A DNA stretch of 64,000 nt from Tritrichomonas musculus (Eukaryota; Parabasalia; Tritrichomonadida; Tritrichomonadidae): NCBI GenBank assembly GCA_039105265.1, contig JAPFFF010000051.1, positions 1,054,001 through 1,118,000 on the forward strand, in the 5' to 3' direction. Shown piece by piece: positions 30,872 through 41,662 of the stretch. Numbering within the stretch: the stretch's first letter is position 1; the number at the start of each line of letters is the position of its first letter. The notes under the pieces are model-generated. The model worked only from the letters and a program-made list of their open reading frames with translations. It was not told where the DNA came from and did no database searches. The translations under genes and the position numbers were made by a program.

Positions 30872-33004
30872 TCACTTGTATGGTGGGATCTTTGCCTTGT
30901 GCAGTTTGGCTTTGTTCTTGATTTCTGACACTTGCGACGGTTTTAGAGGAAGCATCCTGTACTCGTTCTTCTCCATACGAGAAACGATCTCACTGAAGCT
31001 CGGACGGTCTTTCGCGTTGAAGTTCCAGCAGTCGCTGATCAGTGACTTCGAAAAGTCGCTGAATGAAGGCGGAATCGCGGCCTTCTTCCCGCTCAGGATT
31101 TCGCTCAGCTTGATCCTCGGCATCTCGCCGCCGCTCAGCACGAAGAAGCACAGAACGCCAAACGAGTAAACATCAACTTTCTCGTCGTAAGTGTCGCTTT
31201 CGTCAAGGATTTCTGGCGCCATGAACTTCTGCGTGCCAAAGCCGCGCGTCATCGATGACTGCTCCCCCGTCGTCATCAGACGAGCGATGCCGAAGTCGCC
31301 GATCTTGATCATCCCGTCGCTTCCAAAGAGGATGTTCGAAGGCTTCAGGTCGCGGTGGATGATTCCTCGGCTGTGGACGTACTTCATGCCCTCCGCAACC
31401 TGGTACAGACAGAAACCTGATTCAACGCTCCCCAGAGCTTTCTTCTGCACGGCCGTCTCGAGGTTTCCCGCGCAAAACTCCAGCAGCATGCACGGACGGC
31501 GATCAGCGTCGCCCATGAAGATGCCATGCGTCTTCTCAATGTTCGGGTGGTCCAGCGCGCACAGCAGTTCGCACTCGCCAACAAAATGGCCGAAGTTTCG
31601 CTGGGCTGGCTCGCTCGCGTTCATCTCCTTCAGCGCGTAAGCTTCCCTCTTGTAGACTTTGTACACGCGGCAAAAACCACCAGAACCAACCTCCTCGCAA
31701 CGATCAAGACTCTCAATCGTGCTCGCATCAAGAAGCTTCAGACCAACTGTCGGTGCTGCAGGCGGCGATGTCGATGAAACCTGATCGCGAAGCCTCGCAA
31801 TCTCTACTTTCAGTTTCGAGTTCTCTTTTTTTAGAGATGCAATCTCTTCCTGCTGTCTCAAAAATTCATCTCGCGTCTTGTCAGTCACTTTTCTTAATGC
31901 TTTATTTCTCACTTTTTCTTTGATTCGTCTGTTTGGTGTGTTTACTGGTGGTTCTGTTCCAACAAAAACAAATGAAATACTACATCCCGCAATGCAGAAT
32001 GAAGCACCGCCTCTGATCGTTGTCTCAGCTGGTGTGGAAATATCGGAACCTGGTTCAGTGGTGAGGAGCTGGCCATAACTGTTACCTCCACACGCGAGGA
32101 CCTTCCCTTCTGATGTCATGAAAAGTGAATGATAAACGCCAGCTGAGGCTGAAATGATTTTGTGTTTCAGTCCTGAAATTTCTGTGAATTCGCTGTCTGA
32201 TGATCGTCCTCCCAGTCCCAGACGGCCACAGAAATCTGATCCGCGGACAAAGACTCGCCCATCTTTACAAACTGCCAGACAGTGCTCATTTGTGCCTGAC
32301 ACTTCGATGATTTCTTTTCCTTCAAGTTCTTTCACTATTCCAAATGTCAATTTCCCACCTGCCTCACTATCACATCGAACATTTGCACAGAAGACTCGAC
32401 CACTCGAGCCAGATGCAATGACGAATGACATGCAGCAGGCGATGCTGACTGGCTTCTCACTCTGTGGAAGGACTGACTTTTCAATATTCTCTCTTCCTGC
32501 CTCCATGTCTCCTTCTGTTATATAAAATATTGATCCTTCTGTGTCGACTGCTGCTGCTGTGTAACCGCCACCAAAAAGATGAATAGGATTGTGACCATTT
32601 ATGTTCACAAAAACTGGAGTGCCGCTTTTGTGATCTTTATGAACATATGCAAGCTGGTTGTTCTTTGAACTGGAACTAGAAAAAAGGTACAGAGTGTAAT
32701 TTTGGCCACAAACAGCTGAAATAAGTTGGCAAGGACGACCTTCCTTGTCTTTCAGTTCAAGTAGTTGGGCTTTCTTGATAACTTCTTTCTTATGTGTTCC
32801 AAGGATTCGCCCATCTTTATTGTTACCTACTGCATAGCCTTGTCCTTCGTTAGTGATCCATATCGTGTGGCAGACGCACGCTGAAAAGGAGGAAAGTAAA
32901 GAAATGTTGAGATGAGAGTCGCATGGCGGGCTGATGCATTGAGAAGCTGTGTTGTTTGATGCTTCGTTAAGTCTGAAATCTGAGTTGCATCCACAAACTT
33001 TCAT
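30872..33004 (-). CDS. RCC1-repeat protein kinase (TKL-like)
   Basis: 710 residues. The N-terminal 360 residues contain RCC1-type beta-propeller blades ([43 protein letters not shown]). A coiled coil follows (about 375-410, [20 protein letters not shown]). The kinase domain (about 430-690) is complete: [16 protein letters not shown] lysine, [13 protein letters not shown] with the helix-C Glu, [20 protein letters not shown], and DRPSF near the end. RCC1-kinase fusions act like NEK8/9 in other eukaryotes, with the propeller as a regulatory platform; the kinase itself looks TKL-like. The 3' half is markedly GC-rich. Relics of related kinases lie immediately upstream (33240-34250). Confidence 0.9.
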   Translation of the reverse strand: MKVCGCNSDFRLNEASNNTASQCISPPCDSHLNISLLSSFSACVCHTIWITNEGQGYAVGNNKDGRILGTHKKEVIKKAQLLELKDKEGRPCQLISAVCGQNYTLYLFSSSSSKNNQLAYVHKDHKSGTPVFVNINGHNPIHLFGGGYTAAAVDTEGSIFYITEGDMEAGRENIEKSVLPQSEKPVSIACCMSFVIASGSSGRVFCANVRCDSEAGGKLTFGIVKELEGKEIIEVSGTNEHCLAVCKDGRVFVRGSDFCGRLGLGGRSSDSEFTEISGLKHKIISASAGVYHSLFMTSEGKVLACGGNSYGQLLTTEPGSDISTPAETTIRGGASFCIAGCSISFVFVGTEPPVNTPNRRIKEKVRNKALRKVTDKTRDEFLRQQEEIASLKKENSKLKVEIARLRDQVSSTSPPAAPTVGLKLLDASTIESLDRCEEVGSGGFCRVYKVYKREAYALKEMNASEPAQRNFGHFVGECELLCALDHPNIEKTHGIFMGDADRRPCMLLEFCAGNLETAVQKKALGSVESGFCLYQVAEGMKYVHSRGIIHRDLKPSNILFGSDGMIKIGDFGIARLMTTGEQSSMTRGFGTQKFMAPEILDESDTYDEKVDVYSFGVLCFFVLSGGEMPRIKLSEILSGKKAAIPPSFSDFSKSLISDCWNFNAKDRPSFSEIVSRMEKNEYRMLPLKPSQVSEIKNKAKLHKAKIPPYK

Positions 33005-33239
33005 TGATTTAGCTGGAAAAAATTTTATAAGTTTTATTAAAAATTTTTCAATGGAACGTTGATATTTCTCAAATTTGAATATCCATTGAAAGTTTCTTTA
33101 AATTTTAAAAAATATATTTATATCGATCAATATATAATATTTCATTTATTTAATTAGTTGATTAGTTATATTATCAAAAATAAAACTATAATTATATAAT
33201 ATAAAGTTATTAAATATTTAAAACATCATAAATTTATAA

Positions 33240-33335
33240 ATTTAAGGACACACTAAAACCTCCTGAACCAACCTCCTCACACTGATCAATACTCTCAATA
33301 AAAAAGGTTCAAACCAACTCTCAATGATCCCGTAA
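33240..33335 (-). pseudogene. Fragment of an RCC1-kinase linker and glycine loop
   Basis: The minus strand reads [13 protein letters not shown], close to the [13 protein letters not shown] at the start of the kinase domain in the neighbouring gene at 30872-33004. Only about 30 codons are left. It is probably a remnant of a tandem duplicate. Confidence 0.6.
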
Positions 33336-33599
33336 ATATCTATTAATTATTTATAAATAACCAATTTACTAATTAAATTAAAGAGATGTCAATTATCGAA
33401 TTTATTTCAAACTGATAATAAAAAAGGTATTAATACTTAATTGATTTTTTATTATAAATTAGAATTACAGAATAATTCATAAGGTATTTCATTTGATTTC
33501 ATTGTTTTGGAAATCGATATTTGCAATTATTGATATTTTTGAATGTAATCGAATTTCTCAGACCATCAGAAGGTTGATGAACTTTGATCTTTTTTAAAG

Positions 33600-34025
33600 G
33601 AGCAGGAAAGACAAATTTGGAAAGAAAAATTGATGTTAACATCGTAAAAGTTGCAACGCCAATTTACCAAATGTCAACTTCATAACCTCAGAGGCGGTGC
33701 TTCTGGACTTAAATAGTTCTCATTGAAGTTCTTAAGAATCGCCAAAATTCTGAAATCTGCCATTTTAATTCGTCAATCTGACCCAATCATGAAATTTTCA
33801 AATTTAATGTCACGATGAATGATGTGTTTCTTATGAAGAAAGAAAAGAGTTCTGATTGCATCTTGTAAATTTTCTTTGTTTCATCTTCCGACAAGAATCC
33901 TTTTTCAATGAATCTTGTACTGTTTTACCTGTACAGTATTCAAGAACAATGTGATAGTTGAATGTATTTGAAAATGAACAATATGAACGAGCAATGTTTG
34001 GATGATTGAAACTCTTTCGAATTTG

Positions 34026-34067
<42 letters not shown>

Positions 34068-34250
34068 CCAAATATTTTAGGTCCTTTTTTATCCTTTGAA
34101 TCGTGGCTTTGAAATAACATTCATTGCATAATCTATGCTCGTTTTTTCATTTGTGACTTTGTAAACAAATGCAAAATCTCCACGACAAAGTTCTTCTTTA
34201 CCTTGAAATACTTCTTTATTTCAACTATCCCGAGTGTATGCGATTCTCAT
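33600..34250 (-). pseudogene. Protein kinase pseudogene
   Basis: Minus-strand pieces follow kinase order: glycine-loop and lysine strand (CRGDFAFVYKV, DYAMNVI) near 34190-34090, a hinge region in a changed frame near 33960 (VLEYCTGKTVQDSL), then LHKKHIIHRDIKFENF near 33800 and a degenerate DFG (ADFRIL) near 33750. At least two stops and two frame changes separate them. A run of 40 T lies at 34028-34067 between the lysine strand and helix C. The order agrees with one decayed gene. Confidence 0.65.
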
Positions 34251-34453
34251 CAAGACATGTAATGGCAATATATTGCACTCAATAAGATGAGCTGTCTTTT
34301 ATATCATTTCTTTTATATTTTTATTGAAATATAAATCTTACTGAAAATTTAAATATATGACTTTTTATTAAAAATCAAAATCATAGAATTTTATTAAAAA
34401 TTTGGTATCATTCAGATAGAAAATCATTTGAGTGTGCATTCAAATTGTTTTAA

Positions 34454-36401
34454 TTAAATATACTTTATTTGAATAGTATTGTTTTTGGCAATACCAATGT
34501 TCTTTATATTCACAAAATCAGGGATTGAGACATCAGATAAAGAAGGGCAATCTTCAAAAACATTATAGCCAATAGAAGTTATTGATGAAGGAATTGAAAT
34601 CTTTGTCAAAGACTTGCATCCGATAAATGCTTTTTCTTTTATTGATTTCACGGAAGATGGAATAATTATTTGCTTTAAAGCGGAGCAATTAGCGAAAGAT
34701 AAAATTCCGATTATAGTTACAGAAGAAGGGATCTCAATCTCTTCCAATGAACAGCAATCATAAAATGCTTTATATCCAATAACAGACAACGAAGAAGGGA
34801 GAGATATTTGCTCCAGAGATTTGCATCCAAGAAATGCAGAAAAGCCAATTGAAATTAAAGAAGACTGAATTGACACTTTTTTCAATGATTTGCATTCAAA
34901 AAATAGATTTTCTCTGATTGAAGAAACAAATTGAGGAATCGTTATTTCAATCAATGAAGTGCATTTTTTAAAGGCTTCGTTTTCAATGGTTTTAACTGAT
35001 GATGGAAGATGTATTTCACTCAGTGAAGTGCATTCAATAAACGCGCACTTTCCGATATATGTAATTGAAGAAGGAAGTGTTACTTGCACCAATGAAGAAC
35101 AATTTTCAAATGCATGATCACTGATGGAAGTTACAGAAAAAGGAATTGTTATTTGTGTCAATAAATGGCATTTAACAAAGCAATATTTGATGATCTTGAT
35201 ATTTGGCTGTGATAACAAAATATTAATAACATCTTGATGATCTTTTTTAGCTGCGAAATACAATGGTGGATGATTAAAAAAAGATAATTCAAATTTTAGA
35301 ATATATTTCTTCATTGACATCGAATTTTCCTTTTTTAATGAAAAGTTTCAAAAGACTTAAATGATTGTATTTGCATGAATAAAAGAATGAAAATTTATGA
35401 TTTAGTTCAACTGGCAAGAATTCATAATTGCAATAACGAAATCCATACAATAAAACATTTTCATCGAATTGATTCAATACATCATTTTTTATCGTTTGTT
35501 CATCTGTGTAATTAGACACGATGTAGTCGGCGATGTTATTATGATGACATTTTATTGATTCCTTGAGATATTTATTTAAATCACTATTTATATATTTAGG
35601 AGAATCTTCTTCTAGTAAATGGAATAATTCGGCGTTATTTGAATGAATTGTGCAAAGCCAAACATTGTCAGAAATATCAACATCATTCATTCTCAAAAAT
35701 TGGCAAATTTGAAATGATCCACAAAAAGCTGCATATTCAATCAATGTTGTGTTTTTGTTTTTAATTAAAAACGAATTGGTCTCAAAAATAGAATATTTGA
35801 TTATCGTTCTCGATAATGATAGATTGGTTTGATTCACGTATGTAACAAACTCCTCGATAAAGTCATGTCGAATCAATTCACACAAATGCCAATCATTCTC
35901 TCCAATTCTACGTTTTTCGTCAAATCTATCTAAATAATTTGGATCAATTGAAAGAAGTTGTTTCTCTAAATTTTCTTTGTCTTCTTCGGTTAAAAACGGT
36001 TTGATTTCTGGATTGAAAAAGTTGCATAAATGAGTATTTGGTAAAATTTGTTGAAAAACTGCTTGATCAATCGAAAATATATCATTCTCTATGAGGAATA
36101 GTAGAAATAATAAATTATCTTCAAATATTTTGTAAATTTCTATATTTGAAAAAGTATGTTTAATGTAATTCCCGAAATGAGATAAAATTTGTTTAATATT
36201 TTCAAGGAATTCAGGGCTACGCTTGTGGTTTTTGGATATCTTTGCAATAATATAAAGGATATTTTGAAAATTTTCTTTTTTCTGATACTTTTGTAAGAGA
36301 TCAATTAAACTTGTAAATTCAATTTCACCATCTTGATTGATGAAACCAAGAATTTGATCATACAAGAGCTTTTGATCTTTTAAATATTTTTTTAGCTTCA
36401 T
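34454..36401 (-). pseudogene. Ankyrin (DUF3447)-LRR_5 chimeric protein gene with one frameshift
   Basis: The first 370 codons (36401-35289) give the DUF3447-type helical region and degenerate ankyrin repeats (LIEYAAFCGSFQICQFL, FFYSCKYNHLSLLKLFIKKG). A second frame overlapping by about 30 nt continues in place (HPPLYFAAKKDHQDVINILL) and then passes directly into nine BspA-like LRR_5 repeats (ITIPFSVTSISDHAFENCSS, LPSSITYIGKCAFIECTS and so on) to 34454. An ankyrin repeat ending in PNI runs straight into the first LRR. Combining these two families in one protein is known for trichomonads. Apart from the single shift everything is well preserved, so an indel sequencing error near 35300 is a serious possibility. 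LRR_5 proteins without signal peptide, as here, are probably intracellular. Confidence 0.8.
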
Positions 36402-36523
36402 TGTTTTGAAAATTTGTAAGATTGCAGAGATATCGCAATCTTTTGAAAAAATAGCTCAAAAATACTATAGATTTTTACATAATTATGGATATAAATGATT
36501 TTTAAATTTAAAGGATACTATAA

Positions 36524-36596
36524 AGTCTCGTAGCTCAGTGGTTAGAGCATGGTCCTTATGAGGCCAGGGTCGCGGGTTCGATACCCGTCGGGACTA
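36524..36596 (+). tRNA. tRNA-Ile (anticodon TAT)
   Basis: Acceptor AGTCTCG/CGGGACT, D arm GCTC/GAGC, anticodon stem TGGTC/GGCCA with loop CTTATGA, T stem GCGGG/CCCGT with loop TTCGATA, discriminator A, then a T run. No intron, unlike tRNA-Ile(TAT) of many eukaryotes. Confidence 0.95.
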
Positions 36597-36976
36597 TTTT
36601 TTAAAAACTATTTTTATTCATAGTTATATGCAATATTTAAGCTTGAATATTAATTTCAAGCTGTGTTTAAATTTTTTTAAATTCGAATTATGGTATTCAT
36701 CAATTTTCCTATCCAATTAAATACATAATAGCCACTTTTAAGATATGCTCCAATAATAAAGATTTACATTTTTGTACCAAACTCTTTTTTGTGGAAATAA
36801 AAGTGCTCATGGCTAGAACTTCTTAGTAAATAATTGAAAATTGAAAAAAAAAAAAAAAAAAAAAAAAATCATGAATTCCATCTTTATATGACAATATTTG
36901 TATTTCCTTAGGCTTGGTAATCAAACTTAAATAAAGATTTATAAGAATCTTAAATTCTACATACTAATATTGGCAA

Positions 36977-37388
36977 ATACTTTCACAGAATAATTAAATT
37001 TAAAATTTTTTTATATGACATTCAATAAAAATTACAATTGCCCAAGTCAAATTTGAAAGAAAACAAATTGTTTATTCAGTTATTTAATATATCATCTGTT
37101 TAGTTTATTGATTTGCTGAATTGAAATATGTTTGATTATAAAACGCAATGATTTCAAAATAGAAACAAGAAGTAATTTTTATGTATTGTTGAAAATTAAA
37201 ATGGATGTTATATTCATGCATATATTTATATAAATCAAGATGCAACACATGGAAATAAAAAGATATATATTTATAAATAACTGAATAAACAATTTGTTTT
37301 CTTTCAAATTTGACTTGGGCAATTGTAATTACAATTTTCATTGAATGTCATATAAAAAAATTTTAAATTTAATTATTCTGTGAAAGTA
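36977..37388. repeat. Small palindrome within the element
   Basis: About 110 bp (36977-37086, beginning ACTTTCACAGAATAATTAAA) is repeated inverted at 37273-37388 with one 6-bp gap and almost no substitutions, spacer about 185 bp. It is more alike than the outer arms and therefore probably younger. Confidence 0.85.
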
Positions 37389-37718
37389 AACTGGAAGTCA
37401 AAAGTCGGACGGTGAATTGAATAAATTTGAATATAAAATTTTAAAAATAAAGAAAAAACTCAAAAAATTTAATTCAAAATTCACACTTTTAAATTGAAAA
37501 ATCGTCCGATTTTTGATCTGCTTCAAAAAGTGAAAAAATTAAAATATTTAAAGGTCATGACACGATTCAAAAATTGATCGTTTTATTTGAATTTTTTTGA
37601 GTGAAAAAATGAAAAGAAAAAAAAATGATAGTAAAAAAATTGAATTACAAAAAATATTTTCAATAGAAAAAGTTTATATGAATAAAAAATTTATTTTTTA
37701 GATTAATTGTTTAATGAT

Positions 37719-38203
37719 TTAATTAAGGAATGGTTTTTTCAATATATCTCTTGCTTTATACAACTTAGATGCTTTATTGTAAGTTGATTTTATGGATCTT
37801 TTTTCAAAATATGAAGATAATTTTGTACAATTTGGACCAATATCATTCACGAGCTTCTTAAGCAAATTAATATCTTTCAATGACCATGGACATTGCTTCA
37901 TAATCTTTTCTTTGTATCAATTTTGAATGTTAGGTACCGTGGCAGGATTGACATATATATCTGATCTTTTACAAATAAAGTTGGACTCTTTGGGAATTTT
38001 TAAATTCTTTTTTTCAATAAATTCGAAGAAATTATGTACATTTTTAGATATATTTTTCTTTTAAAAATCCTGAAATATATTGGTTATAAGTATTTGTGAA
38101 AAATCTTCCAATTCTTTGTATAAATTAATTTTGAGTAATTCCTAAGTTTTGGTTGATTTTTTAAAAGAGAAATCATTTCGTCAAGTATTCGGTATTCTCT
38201 CAT
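37719..38203 (-). pseudogene. Broken SANT/Myb-like gene inside the inverted-repeat element
   Basis: The last 60 codons (from 37901) read CPWSLKDINLLKKLVNDIG, CTKLSSYF, KRSIKSTYNKASKLYK: one SANT/Myb-type repeat with the first Trp, the middle aromatic replaced by Leu, and the KR(S/T) turn. Upstream the minus strand stays coding-like to an ATG at 38203 (MREYRILDEMISLLKNQ) but with about three breaks. It is the only coding sequence in the element and lies near its centre of symmetry. It could be a captured host gene or the element's own DNA-binding protein. Confidence 0.45.
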
Positions 38204-39287
38204 GAAATATTTTTAATATTATAATTGTTTGAAAAAGTTTAACTTTTTGTGAATCCAAATATGCAATATTATGTCTATAAAAAAGCTTTTATAACCAATT
38301 ATATATTTGAATATTTTAAAAAACAATATAGGATTTTAATTTTTTATCAAGTGTATTTTTTTTCTGCCCATTAATATTAAATAAATATTGTTATTAGAAG
38401 TGGGATATTAGATTTTTTTGGGCCTTTTAAAAAATGGAAAAAACAAATGTTTCATGTTTATATTGTTTTATTGTATTATAATACCTATAAATATTTTATT
38501 GGTATTAAGATTTATGATATATCCAATTTTTTAACGAGATATAAGCATTTATTTCCCAACTTTTTGATAACTACATCCCACCTTCTCAAAAAGTTTGTTC
38601 GTGTCATGACCTTTAAATATTTTTATTCAAAAAGTTAACAATTGTATATCTTCGAAAAATAATAAATCTATTTTTTTTCTCAGATAAGCTTCATGATTTC
38701 TAATACAAACTGCAGTTCTTTGTTCGAAAAGTCATTATATACTTTCCTATTTGTTCTCTATTTGGTTGACCAAATAATATCTTCTTCTATAATAATACGT
38801 CATTTTGCATAAAACTCAACTGGGCAATCTTTTGTGTTGGCTTGTAGAACTTTGATTAATTGTTCATGGCTAAAAAGTGTAATGCCATGTTTAGGATCAT
38901 GTTTTTATATACAATTTTTTATCATTGAAATAATATATAGATGAATAAATTTTTGTGTGAAAATTTTAAATCAAATATGATTTGAAACATATTTTTTTTG
39001 TCAATTAAAATTGAGAGAAAAAACTACCGTTTGCCATTTGTTTTTAAGTTTATTTGCCAATATCAGTATGTAGAATTTAAGATTCTTATAAATCTTTATT
39101 TAAGTTTGATTACCAAGCCTAAGGAAATACAAATATTGTCATATAAAGATGGAATTCATGATTTTTTTTTTTTTTTTTCAATTTTCAATTATTTACTAAG
39201 AAGTTCTAGCCATGAGCACTTTTATTTCCACAAAAAAGAGTTTGGTACAAAAATGTAAATCTTTATAAAAAAGTTATTGGAGCATAT

Positions 39288-39798
39288 CCATTTCATATGT
39301 ATGTATATATAAATATATGCATGAATATGAATGAATATTTATGCAAAACATGCATATGTAAATTAATAAATAATATACTAAAATATACATGAAAAATATA
39401 TGTTTCATAAATTCAAAATAATACCTTGAATATTAACACCGTATATTTGAATAATATATTTATCAAATACATTGATTTTATTACCAAATAAAGATATATG
39501 CTCAAATATATTTATCAAATGCATTGATAAACATCATTTACAAACAAAATTTTCGTTATTAGAGAAATCGCTGTTAACAAATATTTATATTTAATAATAT
39601 TTACATATATAATAAAAAAAAAATAAAAACCTCAAAATGAGTACTCATTTTAAAATAAGAATATTTGCAATAAGCACTGATATTATAATGTATTTGGTGC
39701 TTATTACAAATTGGTTTTTAGATTGTTTGAAAATCAAAATATTATAATTTATGCATTCATTAGCATTTTTAAATAATAAAAAGTTGGGCAATGAAATC

Positions 39799-39833
<35 letters not shown>

Positions 39834-40036
39834 GAGAAATAAAAAAGCTGAGATAAAAAAATAAGGAATATTTGGGCATAGTAAAGATAAAGAGTGAAAA
39901 AGTTGTTGAAAATGTCTTATTTCCAACACCAATTTAATAAAATTTTATAATTTTTATCTTAAAATTGAAAATAACTGAAAAAAAAGTTAATTGATTTTCT
40001 GAGTAATTTTGGCAGTTTGGACTTTCATTTTATTAA
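39288..40036. promoter_or_regulatory. Intergenic region with initiator-like motif before the GTPase gene
   Basis: About 750 bp without coding sequence; it has a 30-nt A run near 39800. TTTCATTTTA at 40024 places the A of TCA at 40027, 10 nt before the ATG. Short 5' leaders with a TCA(Y/W)T initiator are the known rule in Trichomonas; applying it here is inference. Confidence 0.45.
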
Positions 40037-41266
40037 ATGTTGCTATCGCCACTACTCTTAGCAAGCACCATTTTACATGTCAGTTCTACTGTTACAATAT
40101 TTGTATTTGGTAAAACCGGCCAAGGTAAATCGGAAAATGGCAATGCTTTCCTTCAGAAAAATAATGCATTTTTAGCAAGTTCAGATCCTCAATCTTGCAC
40201 AAACAAAACTGAAAGCGATTTCAATATAGTAAATGGAGTCATGAGATATTATATTGATACGCCTGGTTTAGAATCTACATATGGAAATGATCTAGACATT
40301 ATCATGAATATTGTTAATTCTTTGAATACTAATAACACACATGGAATTAATGCATTCTTCCTTGTCATTGGCATAGATGATATTAGGTTAACACCAAATA
40401 TTATAAATATGATAAAAGCTCTAAATGATTTCTTTATTGACAGCGATTGTTGGAAACAAGCAGGAATAATATTTACAAAATGTAATTATAATGATGATGA
40501 AATAGATAATAAAATAGAATCAGGGAAAAAGTATCGAAACGAAGTGATCAAATTTATAAAAACTCTTCCAAAATGTCAAAATATTGATATACAACTTCCT
40601 TGTTTCTTTGTTAATTGTAAAAAATGGATGACTGATAAAAAAACACAAGCTGAATACGAAAGAATTCTTAAATTTGCGGAAGGATTTATTCCAACTCCTT
40701 ATAACTTTAGCATTCCTGCAATAGCTATTGAAGAATCGCAAGATTCTAGAAAAGTTCAAGAAAAAATTTATAAAAAACGAAAACCAGATGAGAATAATAT
40801 CACAATATTTGCATATGGAAAGTATAGAAACTTTTCATTAGATGAAAATGGAAAAGTTATAGTTCCAGTTACAATATCTTTAACTCAATTATATGAATAT
40901 CGTTATAATTGGGAAGGAGTTGAATATGAAAAAACTAAAATTAACTCTGTAAGTGTAAATTATGATTTCGAAAGAATGTTGATTTATCCAATTGTAGAAG
41001 ATCAACGTCTCGGAACTTTCATCTATCATCGTAAAAGAAAATATTGGTACGAATTTGGACATGTCAGAAGGAAAACTTCAAGGTACAGCCAAGAACTAAT
41101 CATTGATTTAGGAGGTGGCTTTGTATATAAAGATACAAATAGTTCAAGATATGTTCTCAGAAGTCCTAACCATTGTCCTATTTATGAATTAAATCCTAAA
41201 GCCCCTAAATTTAAGGAATTAAAAATAACACCTGTTCCAACTTCCATCGAAATATTCATGGATTAA
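40037..41266 (+). CDS. AIG1/GIMAP-type GTPase with an N-terminal signal-like sequence
   Basis: 409 residues. G1 P-loop GKTGQGKS at 25-32, G3 DTPG at 74-77, and TKCN at 147-150 in place of the usual (T/N)KxD G4. This matches the AIG1/TRAFAC family that is expanded in trichomonads. Residues 1-17 (MLLSPLLLASTILHVSS) are a hydrophobic signal-like segment ending just before the first beta strand of the GTPase. The C-terminal half (about 230-409) is beta-rich and Tyr-rich (YRYNWEGVEYEKT, LGTFIYHRKRKYWYEFG) and is not a known GIMAP tail; I do not recognise it. If the signal works, the GTPase would be in the secretory pathway or outside the cell, which is odd for a GTP-dependent protein. Upstream motif TCATTTT at 40025. 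Confidence 0.8.
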   Translation: MLLSPLLLASTILHVSSTVTIFVFGKTGQGKSENGNAFLQKNNAFLASSDPQSCTNKTESDFNIVNGVMRYYIDTPGLESTYGNDLDIIMNIVNSLNTNNTHGINAFFLVIGIDDIRLTPNIINMIKALNDFFIDSDCWKQAGIIFTKCNYNDDEIDNKIESGKKYRNEVIKFIKTLPKCQNIDIQLPCFFVNCKKWMTDKKTQAEYERILKFAEGFIPTPYNFSIPAIAIEESQDSRKVQEKIYKKRKPDENNITIFAYGKYRNFSLDENGKVIVPVTISLTQLYEYRYNWEGVEYEKTKINSVSVNYDFERMLIYPIVEDQRLGTFIYHRKRKYWYEFGHVRRKTSRYSQELIIDLGGGFVYKDTNSSRYVLRSPNHCPIYELNPKAPKFKELKITPVPTSIEIFMD

Positions 41267-41662
41267 TGTATGTTAGACTGTCATTTGGTTTTATAAAATC
41301 TATATCATATAAATAAAATAAAAAAGAAAAAATTAGAAAAGAATTCACTTTATTGTTTTAAATGATTTAATAAAATAGCAAGAAAGCTCATTAAGCTTGG
41401 TTTGTCACCAATTATTATTTTTTGGGATTAAATTTTCTCGAGAAAAACATTCAAAAATCATCTGTTTATTTGGTGTGTTAATGCAAATAATAATAATATA
41501 CACCAAATAGGCAGAAATTGGCACCCAAATTTTATATGTGAAAACATTATCTTTAAAAACAAAGTGATTTCATTTATACATAAAATATAAAAAATGTAGT
41601 TATTTATAAGTGTTATTTATTACAAAAGTTTGAAGTCTTTTTTCTAATCTTGAAAACTGATA
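41267..41662. other. Convergent intergenic region
   Basis: 400 bp between the ends of two convergent genes. A short inverted pair is visible (TTTGGTGTAT-type sequence near 41470 and ATACACCAAAT near 41499), which could form a hairpin. No gene. Confidence 0.5.

Larger units (their letters stand above)
36743..39287. mobile_element. Degenerate nested inverted-repeat element
   Basis: The outer arms 36743-36979 and 39050-39287 are near-perfect reverse complements (about 237 bp, ends ATATGCTCC). Inside lies a perfect 25-bp inverted pair (37541-37565 and 38600-38624) around the same centre, and a second small palindrome (36977-37086 and 37273-37388) that disturbs the left side. A broken SANT/Myb-like gene sits at the centre. 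No clear target-site duplication was seen outside the arms. It could be a DNA transposon with long terminal repeats or an old inverted duplication. The outer arm includes a poly(A)/poly(T) run of about 24 nt on each side. Confidence 0.6.

Noticed and set aside
34028-34067. 40-nt T run and similar A/T runs (39800, 57154, 58305, 47396) as functional signals
   Set aside because: Homopolymer runs are common throughout this AT-rich window; only the one flanked by repeats is reported.
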